From Brevundimonas fluminis (GTDB taxonomy: Bacteria > Pseudomonadota > Alphaproteobacteria > Caulobacterales > Caulobacteraceae), in contig NZ_RQWJ01000004.1 in assembly GCF_003934285.1 (NCBI RefSeq), forward strand, positions 310,001 through 374,000: 64,000 bases of DNA. Direction: 5' to 3'. Positions 1-7,342 of this stretch are shown here, piece after piece (within the stretch, counting starts at the first letter, position 1; the number at the start of each line of letters is the position of its first letter). The position numbers were made by a program, and so were the translations under genes. The notes beneath the pieces are model-generated. The model searched no databases. It had not been told where the DNA came from and was given only the letters and a program-made list of their open reading frames with translations.

Positions 1-459
1 CGCGCAGGCGACGTGCATGGCCGTGGGGTAGGTGTCGTTGGACGACTGGCTCATGTTGACGTGGTCGTTGGGATGGACCGGCGTCTTCGACCCCATCTCC
101 CCGCCCAGGAGCTCGATCGCCCGGTTCGAGATCACCTCGTTGGCGTTCATGTTCGACTGCGTGCCCGAGCCCGTCTGCCAGACGACCAGCGGGAAGTGCT
201 CGTCGAGCTTGCCCTCGATGACTTCGTTCGCGGCCTGCACGATGGCCGCGCCCAGTTTCGGATCCAGCCTGCCCAGCGCCATGTTCGTCTCGGCCGCGGC
301 GCGCTTGACGATGCCCAGCGCACGGACGATCGGCAGCGGCTGCTTCTCCCAGCCGATCCTGAAGTTGCCGAGGCTGCGCTGGGCCTGCGCGCCCCAGTAG
401 CGGTCGGCCGCGACCTCGATGGGGCCGAAAGTGTCGGTTTCTGTGCGGACGTCGGTCAT
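1..459 (-). CDS. fumC: Fumarate hydratase class II, N-terminal part (cut by window edge)
   Basis: Class II fumarase interconverts fumarate and malate in the TCA cycle in the cytosol. Only the first 153 residues are visible, because the gene runs off the left edge on the minus strand. The visible part carries [13 protein letters not shown] (about residues 97-109) and SSNDTYPTA (about 139-147), both typical of the fumarase/aspartase superfamily and of fumC in particular. The ATG at 459 starts a normal FumC N-terminus ([18 protein letters not shown]). The catalytic signature loop lies outside the window. The gene is divergent from the cyclophilin gene at 544. Identification is firm; completeness cannot be judged. 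Confidence 0.95.
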   Translation of the reverse strand, partial: MTDVRTETDTFGPIEVAADRYWGAQAQRSLGNFRIGWEKQPLPIVRALGIVKRAAAETNMALGRLDPKLGAAIVQAANEVIEGKLDEHFPLVVWQTGSGTQSNMNANEVISNRAIELLGGEMGSKTPVHPNDHVNMSQSSNDTYPTAMHVACA

Positions 460-543
460 GGCGCGGCGGGCTCGTCAGGCGTGGCGGGAAGGTGCGGGCG
501 GGTGTAGCACGGACGGATGGACGGGCAAGGCGAGGGACGGGAC

Positions 544-1164
544 ATGAGAGCGGGGATCATGGTCGTGACGGCGGTCGCGGCGGCGCTGGGCGCGACGGCG
601 GCGGCGGGCCAGACCCCCGACGCGCCGCACGACGTGCTGCTGGACACCGAGGCGGGGGTGATGATCCTCGATCTCGACTATGTCCGCGCACCCATCACCG
701 CGTGCAACTTCGCCCGCTACGTCCAGTGGGGCGACTATGGCCATGGCGGCTTCTTCCGCTCGGTCGTGGCCGCGACCAACGACAACCCCAATCCGATCGA
801 CGTGATCCAGGCGGCCACGCCGCGCGGTTCGGACGACGCCCTGCGCCCGCCCATCCCGCTTGAGCGGACGTCGCTGACGGGGCTCAGCCATGTCGCCGGC
901 GCGGTGTCCATGGCGCGCGACGGGCCGGACACGGCGACCTCGAGCTTCTTCATCGTGACGCAGGACGCGCCCTCGCTGGATTTCGGCGGGGGTCGCAACC
1001 CCGACGGTCAGGGCTTCGCCGTCTTCGGACGCGTGGCGGTCGGGCTGGACGTGGCGCGGGCGATCCAGATGCGCCCGACGGATGGACAGGAGCAACTGAC
1101 GCCTCCGGTGCGGATCAACGCCGCCGTCATGCTGGCGCCGCCGCCCGAGGTCTGCGCTCCTTGA
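544..1164 (+). CDS. Secreted cyclophilin-type peptidyl-prolyl isomerase
   Basis: This 206-residue protein is a cyclophilin-fold prolyl isomerase, which would assist folding of exported proteins. An N-terminal hydrophobic signal (about residues 1-22, ending near AAAGQ) predicts export to the periplasm. Family blocks seen are LDTEAGVMILDLD at the start of the barrel, TSSFFIVTQD near the active site and FAVFGRVAVGLDV near the C-terminus. The ATG at 544 was chosen because it begins the signal peptide; an in-frame ATG at 517 would add nine polar residues. The stop overlaps the TTG start of the next gene by one to three bases, suggesting coupled translation. Confidence 0.85.
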   Translation: MRAGIMVVTAVAAALGATAAAGQTPDAPHDVLLDTEAGVMILDLDYVRAPITACNFARYVQWGDYGHGGFFRSVVAATNDNPNPIDVIQAATPRGSDDALRPPIPLERTSLTGLSHVAGAVSMARDGPDTATSSFFIVTQDAPSLDFGGGRNPDGQGFAVFGRVAVGLDVARAIQMRPTDGQEQLTPPVRINAAVMLAPPPEVCAP

Positions 1165-1532
1165 CCCCCGGCTGGATCGGGACGGGCAAGGTCCGGGCGC
1201 GCGAAGTCGGCGACGTGGTGGAGATCACCATCGACGGCCTGACGACCCAGGCGAAATACTACAAGCCGCTGGTCTACGAGTTCATGCGCAAGGAGTGGCG
1301 CGGGGCGCGGCCGTCGTGGGGCGACCACGTCGTCGAGATCCGGATGGAGCACGTGGGCGAGCCGCCGTGGATGGATCTGGACAACCTGGCCAAGGCCCTG
1401 CTTGACGCCATCAAGGGCTATCTGTTCCACGACGACGCCCAGGTGGCGCGCCTGCTCGTCGAACGGCACGAAGGCGAGCGCGAGCGGATCACGATCCGGG
1501 TCTTTCCGCGCGGATCTCAGGGGCCCGGATAG
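1161..1532 (+). CDS. RusA-like Holliday junction endonuclease family protein
   Basis: RusA-family proteins are small dimeric nucleases that cut Holliday junctions and are usually phage-borne. The central block WMDLDNLAKALLDAIKG followed by FHDDAQV gives the D-x-D-N-x-x-K-x-x-x-D pattern and the later DD pair that supply the metal-binding aspartates and conserved lysine of RusA. The length of 123 residues is normal. The likely start is TTG at 1161, overlapping the stop of the cyclophilin gene. No phage genes are nearby, so this appears to be a resident gene. Its 3' end overlaps the convergent GFA gene by 16 bases. The function in this host is inferred from the family only. Confidence 0.75.
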   Translation: MTPGWIGTGKVRAREVGDVVEITIDGLTTQAKYYKPLVYEFMRKEWRGARPSWGDHVVEIRMEHVGEPPWMDLDNLAKALLDAIKGYLFHDDAQVARLLVERHEGERERITIRVFPRGSQGPG

Positions 1533-1906
1533 CGCTCGAACTGGGGCAAGGCCTGCAGATCCGCCATCCAGCCGATCCTCTCGGCCGTCTGGATCTGCGC
1601 CTGCAAGGGCAGGGCTGACGGGTCGTCGAGCGTGGCCGTCTGGACGTCGATCTGGTCGGGGAAGATCAGCGCATTGGTGTAGAAAAGCCCCGTCCCGCAG
1701 GCGGGGCAGAAATGCCGGCGCCCGTGTTCCGACGAGGCGTATTCGCGCGTCTCGCCGTCGATGCGCACTTCCGCCGCCGGCGCCAGCGCCCAGGAAACCG
1801 CGGGCGCGCCGGCGCACTTGCGGCAGTCCTCACAGTGGCACAGGGCATGACGTGCCTCAGACGGCATCGAATAGCGGACCGCGCCGCAGTGACATCCGCC
1901 TTCCAG
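1517..1906 (-). CDS. GFA (glutathione-dependent formaldehyde-activating fold) zinc protein, probable CTG start
   Basis: The GFA/CENP-V fold is a small zinc-binding domain named after glutathione-dependent formaldehyde-activating enzyme; most bacterial members have no proven reaction. Zinc ligands visible are CHC near residue 5, CHCEDC about residues 24-29 and CPAC further on. The first in-frame ATG (1867) would remove the initial CHC motif. A CTG at 1906-1904 restores the family N-terminus (EGGCHCGAVRY) and sits eight bases after GGGAGG, a strong ribosome-binding site. With that start the protein has 129 residues. It lies downstream of the peptidase C13-like gene on the same strand with a 70-base gap. 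The family call is good; the start codon is inferred. Confidence 0.75.
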   Translation of the reverse strand: MEGGCHCGAVRYSMPSEARHALCHCEDCRKCAGAPAVSWALAPAAEVRIDGETREYASSEHGRRHFCPACGTGLFYTNALIFPDQIDVQTATLDDPSALPLQAQIQTAERIGWMADLQALPQFERYPGP

Positions 1907-1976
1907 CGCCTTCGCCTCCCGAATGTTCTCGCTATGTTCGTAAAGCGGGCGCGGTGCGTCAAGCCCCGCGTCACGG

Positions 1977-2738
1977 TCAGCCGCGGAAGGCGTAAGTGGT
2001 CGTCAGCAACGGCCGGATGTCGCCGCCGATGAAGACCTGGGGCTCGGACGCCGGACGGAGGCCTTCGGCCGTCTCACGGCGCGCCACGCAGGTTCGCGCC
2101 AGTTCGGACAGGTGGATGAAGTCGGTGGCGTTCGGCAGACTTTCGAGCACGCAGCCGTCGAAATAGGGATGGACGGCGTCCTGGCTGCAGCCGAACGAGG
2201 AGCGGTCGCGGCGGGCGGCCGTCATGATCATGCGGTTGGGGCCCTGCAGCTCGGGGATGAAGACGCCGGAGAAGCAGGCGGAGACGACGACGACCGTCGG
2301 GCGCTCTCCGCACCATTCGTCGACCAGCTGGCCCATGCGGGCGGGGCTCAGCTGGCCCTCAGTCCCCCAGGTGATGCCTCGCGTGTTCCCGTGCGACGTG
2401 AAATACAGGAAGCAGCCGACCGTCGCCCGGCGGGCCGTCTCGCCGATTCCGGCCAGGACCTGGGCGCCTGTCGAGGCGTCCGCGGCGTCCGGGCGGAGCG
2501 TGAAGTCGACGAAGTGACGCGCCTCGAATCCCTCGGCCTTGAACGCCGCCGTCAGGTCGCGGCGCGAGTTGTCGAACGCCACGATCGGATCGCCGCGGCT
2601 GGTGCGCCAGTCGGCGGCGACCACGGCGGCGGCCCAGCCGTCGAAGGGCGAGCGCGGCTGCTGCGGGAAAGACGGCGTGGTGGCGCAGGCGGACAGGGTC
2701 AGCGCGGCGACGGTGGCGGCGACGAGCGTGCGGATCAT
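1977..2738 (-). CDS. Peptidase C13 (legumain-like) family lipoprotein
   Basis: C13/caspase-like (clan CD) peptidases use a His-Cys dyad. The 253-residue protein shows the His motif in LYFTSHGNTRG (about residues 112-122) and the Cys motif VVVSACFSGVF (about 150-160), in the order and spacing expected for the clan. The N-terminus has a hydrophobic segment and lipobox (LSAC near residue 18), so it should be a membrane-anchored lipoprotein in the cell envelope. The text MIMTAARRDRSSFGC after the Cys motif is typical of bacterial C13 proteins. Substrate and role are unknown. It stands alone upstream of the GFA gene. Confidence 0.8.
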   Translation of the reverse strand: MIRTLVAATVAALTLSACATTPSFPQQPRSPFDGWAAAVVAADWRTSRGDPIVAFDNSRRDLTAAFKAEGFEARHFVDFTLRPDAADASTGAQVLAGIGETARRATVGCFLYFTSHGNTRGITWGTEGQLSPARMGQLVDEWCGERPTVVVVSACFSGVFIPELQGPNRMIMTAARRDRSSFGCSQDAVHPYFDGCVLESLPNATDFIHLSELARTCVARRETAEGLRPASEPQVFIGGDIRPLLTTTYAFRG

Positions 2739-2813
2739 GAAAGGGCCCCTTCAGCTTCCGGGACCATTGATCGCGACGCGGGGGCGGGGGTCAACCCGTC
2801 CGGACCTGACGGC

Positions 2814-3290
2814 CTACTTCTTCCGGAACTGGTCCAGCGAGACGACCTTGGGACCGTCGTCGCCCGACGGTGGCGGCGGCGCCGGGGTCGGCTCCGGCTC
2901 CGGCTCCGGCGCGGCGGCGCGCGCCTCGAACTGCAGGATGAACTGGACGGACGGATCGTAGAATCGGGTCACGGCGGCGTAGGGCACCGTCATGACCTTC
3001 GGCAGGCCGCCGAACTTCAGCATGACGGTGAAGCGGTCCGGCTCGACCGCCAGGTCCCAGTACTGGTGCTGGAGGACGACGGTCATCTCCTCCGGGTACT
3101 TGGCGAGGATGTCCGGCGGCAGGCTGACGCCCGGCGCCCGGGTGACGAAGGTGATGTAGAAGTGGTGCGCGCCGGGGATGCCCTCGGGCATCGCGGCGCG
3201 TTCCAGGGCCGCGCGCACGACGCCTCGAAGGGCGTCCTGGGCGAGAGCCTCGTAGTTCATCTCGTCGACCGGCGGGGTCTGGTCGGCCAT
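2814..3290 (-). CDS. sspB: SspB, ClpXP adaptor for ssrA-tagged proteins
   Basis: SspB tethers substrates bearing the ssrA tag to ClpX and speeds their degradation by ClpXP. The 158-residue protein has the alphaproteobacterial SspB core (HFYITFVTR, YWDLAVEPDRFTVMLKFGG, FYDPSVQFILQF), a Pro/Glu-rich flexible linker (about residues 120-140) and a C-terminal ClpX-docking tail ending KVVSLDQFRKK. The ATG at 3290 is preferred over 3314 because GAGGTG lies just upstream and the longer form adds only MPIPAEVS. The gene lies directly downstream of ssrA on the same strand, so the tag RNA and its adaptor are neighbours. Confidence 0.92.
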   Translation of the reverse strand: MADQTPPVDEMNYEALAQDALRGVVRAALERAAMPEGIPGAHHFYITFVTRAPGVSLPPDILAKYPEEMTVVLQHQYWDLAVEPDRFTVMLKFGGLPKVMTVPYAAVTRFYDPSVQFILQFEARAAAPEPEPEPTPAPPPPSGDDGPKVVSLDQFRKK

Positions 3291-3364
3291 GCTCACCTCG
3301 GCTGGGATGGGCACGACATAGCGGCCCGCGCACGACGAAGGAAGCGGCAGAGAAGGTCAATGGG

Positions 3365-3697
3365 GCGAGAAAGTCCCGGGCTTCTGTTGCCAGGCGCCCG
3401 GGGAGCCCCGCCCCGGGATCTGAACCCCGAGGACTTAAGTGTTCGAAATCACCCGAACCGCTTACGCGGCGAGAGCGACTTCTCCAGCGAAGTTATCGTT
3501 CGCAGTTAGTCAAAGGCCCGATACGGTGGGCCAGGACGGGCGAAAGCAACCTCTTTACACGTCCGTCGATGCTGGTCGGCCCCGCGCTCCCCGCTGATAA
3601 CGGAAGGGAGATTGGTGGAGCCGCCGGGAATCGCACCCGGGTCCGGTCCGCTTATTGCAGGCACGTTTATCGCCATAGTCCGGGCGAACCCGGACGG
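3365..3697 (-). ncRNA. ssrA: Two-piece (circularly permuted) tmRNA, ssrA
   Basis: tmRNA rescues stalled ribosomes and adds a degradation tag. Reading the minus strand, the acceptor piece comes first: a hairpin GTCCGGGTTCGCCCGGAC, then a T-arm GGGTGCGATTCCC and 3' end CGGCTCCACCA (CCA at 3615-3613). A short intervening segment follows, then the coding piece, beginning GGGGCCGACC at 3583, whose first seven bases pair with CGGCTCC of the acceptor piece. The tag frame lies at 3503-3462. GC-rich hairpins close the coding piece near 3370. This acceptor-before-coding order is the permuted arrangement known from Caulobacter and other alphaproteobacteria. The outer ends are approximate. Confidence 0.93.
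3462..3503 (-). other. ssrA tag reading frame (ANDNFAGEVALAA)
   Basis: The frame reads GCG AAC GAT AAC TTC GCT GGA GAA GTC GCT CTC GCC GCG TAA, giving ANDNFAGEVALAA after the charged alanine. The ANDNFA beginning and the ALAA end are as expected for a ClpXP-directed alphaproteobacterial tag. The middle (GEVAL) differs from the Caulobacter crescentus tag as remembered (AANDNFAEEFAVAA). Confidence 0.93.
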
Positions 3698-3701
3698 ACC
3701 C

Positions 3702-3730
3702 AATATAGGCGCGCGAAAGGTTCATTCCAA
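3702..3730 (-). promoter_or_regulatory. Probable sigma-70 promoter of ssrA
   Basis: On the minus strand TTGGAA (3730-3725) and TATATT (3707-3702) are separated by 17 bases. Transcription would begin about 3696, immediately before the first hairpin of the acceptor piece. The position and spacing support it; it is not proven. Confidence 0.6.
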
Positions 3731-3818
3731 GTTTCCTGCCGGCGTGGCGTTCGCGCACTGGCGGGGTCAAGGCTCGCGGGCTTGATTGAGCCGGTTTTCA
3801 GCACAGGATTTTCTTCTG

Positions 3819-4370
3819 ATGTCCCCCCTCTTCCGCGCCCTCCTGATTGCCGCGTCCCTGGCGTTCGCCACCGCCGCGCCCGCCCTGGCGCAGGATTTGT
3901 CGGCCGAGGACCGGGCGACGGTCTCCGCCCGCTTCGAGACCCTGCACGACAAGGTCGTGGGCGGGGACATGTCGGCGGCGATGGACATGCTGCCGCCGGG
4001 TGTGATCGACGCCATGGCGGCGCGCTACGGCGTGACCCCGGAGCAGGCGCGAGAGGCGGCCCGGGAGGTGGCGGCCCAGGTCATGAGCGGCGTCGAGGTC
4101 ACGGAATATCGCGTCGACGTCGACGGCGCCGAGGTGAAGCGGACCCCGGACGGGACCCGCACCTACCTGATCGTGCCGCTGCACATGACGATGCGGATGC
4201 CGGGCCTGACGGCGAAGGCCTACTCGCCGACCCTCGCGTTCGAGGTCGACGGCGTCTGGTACATGATGAACGTCGAGGAAGCCGAGCAGGCTGCCGTCCT
4301 GCGCGAGGTCTATCCCGAGTTCCGGGACGTCGGGTTCCCGAAGGGCACGATGGAGATCGTCGAGGACTAG
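3819..4370 (+). CDS. Secreted protein of unknown function
   Basis: I do not recognise this 183-residue protein. It begins with a clear signal peptide (about residues 1-25, ending ALAQ) so is exported. The mature part is an acidic alpha/beta protein: a helical first half (LSAEDRATVSARFETLHDKV) and a second half with strands and the run GTRTYLIVPLHMTMRMPG, ending in VDGVWYMMNVEEAEQA. This layout resembles periplasmic NTF2-like or lipoprotein-like domains, but that is a weak impression. The ATG at 3819 was chosen because it starts the signal peptide. The stop overlaps the convergent miaA stop by four bases. Confidence 0.75.
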   Translation: MSPLFRALLIAASLAFATAAPALAQDLSAEDRATVSARFETLHDKVVGGDMSAAMDMLPPGVIDAMAARYGVTPEQAREAAREVAAQVMSGVEVTEYRVDVDGAEVKRTPDGTRTYLIVPLHMTMRMPGLTAKAYSPTLAFEVDGVWYMMNVEEAEQAAVLREVYPEFRDVGFPKGTMEIVED

Positions 4371-5239
4371 GGCGCCGTCCGCGGCCAGTCGGGCGTCTGG
4401 TTGCGGAACCAGGTCAGCTGGCGCTTGGCGTAGTTGCGCGTGGCCTGACGGACGGCGTCCATGGCCTCGTCCAGCGTGACCTTGCCCTCTAGGTGGGCCG
4501 CGAAATCCCGCACGCCGACCGCCTTCATCGCGGGCAGGTCGGGGTCGAGGCGCCGTCGCGTCAGCGCCCGCACCTCGTCCAGCGCGCCCTGTTCGACCAT
4601 CAGGCCCACGCGGCGGTCGCAGTTGGCGTAGAGGGCGGCGCGCTCGGGCTCGATCACCAGCCGGTCGTAGGTTCCGGGTGTCAGCAGCGGCCGCGTCTCC
4701 GCCTGCCAGTCCGAGAGCGCCCGGCCGGTCGTTTCGAGCACCGCCCAGGCGCGCGTCAGGCGCTGGCGGTCACCGGGAGCGATGGCGGCCGCCGCGCGCG
4801 GATCGCGTTCGGACAGGCGCGCTCGCAGGGCGTCCTCGCCCAGAAAGTCGTAGGTCTCCTGCGCCGCATCGCGCGCGGACGCCGGCACGTCGGGAATGTC
4901 GGCGATCCCCTTCGTCAAGGCCGTGAAGTACAGACCCGTGCCGCCGACGATCAGGGCGGGCCGCTCCTGCGCCCTGAGCTCGGCCAGCAGGGGAGCGACG
5001 GCGCGGGCCCAGCGGCCGACCGACCAGGCGTCCGCCGCGTCGGCCACGCCGTAAAGCCGGTGCTCCGCCTGGCCCTCATCCTCCGCCGAGGGCCGCGCCG
5101 AGAGGATTCGCAGGTCGGCGTAGAGCTGCTGGCTGTCCGCGTTGACGATCGCCGCGCCCGTCTCCCGGGCACGCTGCAGCGCGAGGGCCGACTTGCCCGA
5201 GGCCGTGGGGCCGGCGATCAGGGTGACGAGGGCGCTCAT
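4367..5239 (-). CDS. miaA: tRNA dimethylallyltransferase
   Basis: MiaA transfers the dimethylallyl group from DMAPP to A37 of tRNAs reading UNN codons. The 290-residue protein opens with the P-loop GPTASGKS (about residues 10-17), followed by the tRNA-recognition block NADSQQLYADLRILSARPS, then the GGTGLYFTAL motif (about 100-109) and the C-terminal tRNA-contact region RNYAKRQLTWFRNQ. Length and motif order match the family. It is convergent with the preceding secreted-protein gene and divergent from mrp, with a 52-base gap to the mrp start. Confidence 0.96.
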   Translation of the reverse strand: MSALVTLIAGPTASGKSALALQRARETGAAIVNADSQQLYADLRILSARPSAEDEGQAEHRLYGVADAADAWSVGRWARAVAPLLAELRAQERPALIVGGTGLYFTALTKGIADIPDVPASARDAAQETYDFLGEDALRARLSERDPRAAAAIAPGDRQRLTRAWAVLETTGRALSDWQAETRPLLTPGTYDRLVIEPERAALYANCDRRVGLMVEQGALDEVRALTRRRLDPDLPAMKAVGVRDFAAHLEGKVTLDEAMDAVRQATRNYAKRQLTWFRNQTPDWPRTAP

Positions 5240-5291
5240 CCGGCCCGCTTAGCCCCTCCCGCCCGGGCGGGGAAAGTCGTAGATGCGGCCC

Positions 5292-6359
5292 ATGCCCAGC
5301 AAAGACGACGTCCTGACCGCCCTCGACCGGATCATCGACCCGAAGACCGGTCGGGGACTGGTCGCGTCAGGGCGGGTGCAGGGGCTGGTCGTCGCCGACG
5401 ACAGGGCGGGGTTCGCCCTCGACGTCCCCGCAGCGGACGCGGCCCTGTATGCGCCCGTGCGCGACGCGGCCGAGGCGGCGCTGAGGGCGCTGCCGGGAAT
5501 GGCGCGGACGTCCGTCGTGCTGACGTCCGAGACGCCGCCGGTCGCACCGCGCCGCACCGCGTCCCTGTCGCCGCAGGCCATGGACCAGACGCGCCCGCGC
5601 GCCCCCGTGCCGACCGAAAGACCCGCCCACGTCCGCAAGGTGCTGGCCGTCGCCGGCGGCAAGGGCGGGGTCGGCAAGTCGACCGTGGCGGTCAATCTGG
5701 CCGCCGCCCTGGCCGCGCGCGGTCTCTCCGTGGGGGTGCTGGACGCCGACGTCTACGGCCCCTCGCTGCCGACGCTTCTCGGGATCTCCGGCAAGCCGGC
5801 CTACGTCGACGGCGCCATCGAGCCTCACCGGGCGCATGGGTTGAAGGCCATGTCGGTCGGCCTGTTGACCCAGGCGTCTGACGCCATGGTCTGGCGCGGG
5901 CCGATGGCGTCCCAGGCCCTGACCCAGATGCTGACCCAGACGCGCTGGGGCACGCAGGCCGAACCGCTGGACCTGCTGGTCGTCGACCTGCCTCCCGGCA
6001 CGGGCGACGTCCAGCTGACGCTGATCCAGAAGACGCCGCTGGACGGGGCGGTGATCGTGGCGACGCCGCAGGAACTGGCGCTGGCCGACGCGCGTCGGGC
6101 CCACGCCCTGTTCGAGAAGGTCGGCGTGCCGACGCTGGGCCTGATCGAGAACATGACGGGCGAGGTGTTCGGGCGGGGCGGGGCCGAGGCCGAGGCGGCA
6201 CGGCTGGGCGTTCCCTTCCTCGGCGACCTGCCGCTGGACGGGGCCCTGCGCCGGGCCAGCGACGCGGGGACTCCGGCGGTCACGACCGAGCCGGAGGGGG
6301 AGACCGCGCGGCGTTTCGCCGGGTTCGCCAGGGCGCTGGCCGATCGGCTGGGCCTCTAG
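5292..6359 (+). CDS. mrp: Mrp/ApbC family iron-sulfur cluster carrier ATPase
   Basis: Mrp (ApbC) proteins carry and deliver Fe-S clusters in the cytosol. The 355-residue protein has an N-terminal MIP18/DUF59 domain (about residues 1-80, beginning with helix KDDVLTALDRIIDPKTGRGL), then a ParA/MinD-like ATPase domain with the deviant Walker A GGKGGVGKST (about 121-130), the DADVYGPSLPTLLG block and DLPPGTGDVQLTL. The CxxC cluster-binding pair found in many Mrp proteins is not obvious here: after LIENMTGEVFGRGG the usual cysteines are absent. The ATG at 5292 is preferred because the domain starts there. Convergent with folA, overlapping four bases. Confidence 0.9.
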   Translation: MPSKDDVLTALDRIIDPKTGRGLVASGRVQGLVVADDRAGFALDVPAADAALYAPVRDAAEAALRALPGMARTSVVLTSETPPVAPRRTASLSPQAMDQTRPRAPVPTERPAHVRKVLAVAGGKGGVGKSTVAVNLAAALAARGLSVGVLDADVYGPSLPTLLGISGKPAYVDGAIEPHRAHGLKAMSVGLLTQASDAMVWRGPMASQALTQMLTQTRWGTQAEPLDLLVVDLPPGTGDVQLTLIQKTPLDGAVIVATPQELALADARRAHALFEKVGVPTLGLIENMTGEVFGRGGAEAEAARLGVPFLGDLPLDGALRRASDAGTPAVTTEPEGETARRFAGFARALADRLGL

Positions 6360-6898
6360 CGGCGTTCCAGCGTGCGGAAGGTGAAGGCGTGGTCGTCCTT
6401 CTCGCCCGGCTCGTGCCGCTCGGAGAAGACTTCGGTCCAGCCGGCTTCGTCAAACGGGGGGAAGAAGGTGTCGCCGTCGGGCGCCGCGTCCACCTCGGTG
6501 ATGTGCAGCACCCGCGCGCGCGGCAGGGTCTCGGCGTACAGCCTCGCGCCGCCGATGACGCAGATCTCGTCCACGCCGTCCTCGGTCGCCTGTTCGCGCG
6601 CGATCTCCAGCGCCTCTTCCAGCGAACGGCTGACCAGGGCCTGGCCCATGGCGGTCCGCGCCTGCCCGTCCTCGCCCCAGCCCTCGTCGCGGGTCAGCAC
6701 GATGTTAAGCCGGCCGGGCAGGGGCTTCAGCGGAAGGCTCTCCCACGTCGCCCGACCCATCAGGCACGGCTTGCCGATCGTCAGCGCCTTGAACCGCTGC
6801 AGGTCGCTGCGCAGCCGCCACGGCAGCCCGCCGTCTCGCCCGATCACGCCGTTGCGGGCGCGCGCGACGACCAGGGACAGGCGGGGGATCACGTGCAT
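6356..6898 (-). CDS. folA: Dihydrofolate reductase
   Basis: DHFR reduces dihydrofolate to tetrahydrofolate with NADPH, regenerating the cofactor oxidised by thymidylate synthase. The 180-residue protein contains the classic blocks: ARARNGVIGRDGGLPWRLRSDL (substrate pocket, including the acidic residue after LPW), GRATWESLP, LNIVLTRD, and ICVIGGARLYAETLPRA. It is the last gene of a minus-strand group thyA - 55-residue ORF - membrane protein - folA. Its ATG lies inside the last codons of the membrane protein (10-base overlap), so its translation is probably coupled to that inserted gene. Confidence 0.96.
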   Translation of the reverse strand: MHVIPRLSLVVARARNGVIGRDGGLPWRLRSDLQRFKALTIGKPCLMGRATWESLPLKPLPGRLNIVLTRDEGWGEDGQARTAMGQALVSRSLEEALEIAREQATEDGVDEICVIGGARLYAETLPRARVLHITEVDAAPDGDTFFPPFDEAGWTEVFSERHEPGEKDDHAFTFRTLERR

Positions 6899-7341
6899 CG
6901 AGGAAATTTGAACCCACGCCGGCTCAGCATTCGCTTAAGTTCGCAATACGTCTGCTCAGATGTCTTAGCGCCTTGGAATGTTTCCCGAACAAAAGGTTCC
7001 TTCCAGATGCGCTCGAAACACTCGCTGATCTGCTGCTCCAAATTATTGACAGATCGCCCTCTTATTATGCGAAAATCGTTCGCAAACATAGCGCAGCGCT
7101 CGTAGTGGTTTAGTATATCTATCAATTTGCTTCGATACGGGTTTATTCTCTTTATGCGTGATAGTTCTTCAAATTTGGCGTCGATCTCTTCAGATAACTT
7201 GGCGCAATGTTGAAATTCGGCAACCCGAGAGTTCCTCAAAAGAGCGTATGCGGCTACACAAAACGAAAGCAGCGCTGCGATCGGCGCCAAGAGCGTAACC
7301 CAAAGGGGTGGCCCGCCATTTTCGACGACGGTGATGATCAA
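6889..7341 (-). CDS. Single-pass membrane protein of unknown function in the thyA-folA islet
   Basis: No firm family match. With a TTG start at 7341, two bases after the stop of the upstream 55-residue ORF, the protein has 150 residues. It has a short N-terminal segment, one strong membrane helix (about residues 13-33, LWVTLLAPIAALLSFCVAAYALL) and then a helical, charged, probably cytosolic domain containing LIDILNHYERCAMFAND and FERIWKEPFVRETF. That layout recalls DUF4760-type proteins, but the match is weak. Base composition is clearly AT-richer than the neighbours and codon use includes AGA, TTA and ATA. The tail overlaps the folA start by ten bases. Longer readings upstream would overlap the 55-residue ORF. 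Confidence 0.65.
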   Translation of the reverse strand: MIITVVENGGPPLWVTLLAPIAALLSFCVAAYALLRNSRVAEFQHCAKLSEEIDAKFEELSRIKRINPYRSKLIDILNHYERCAMFANDFRIIRGRSVNNLEQQISECFERIWKEPFVRETFQGAKTSEQTYCELKRMLSRRGFKFPRCT

Positions 7342-7342
7342 G

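Noticed and set aside
3506-3770. Short ORFs on both strands in the ssrA region
   Set aside because: They overlap the tmRNA acceptor and coding pieces, which have clear RNA structure and the tag frame.
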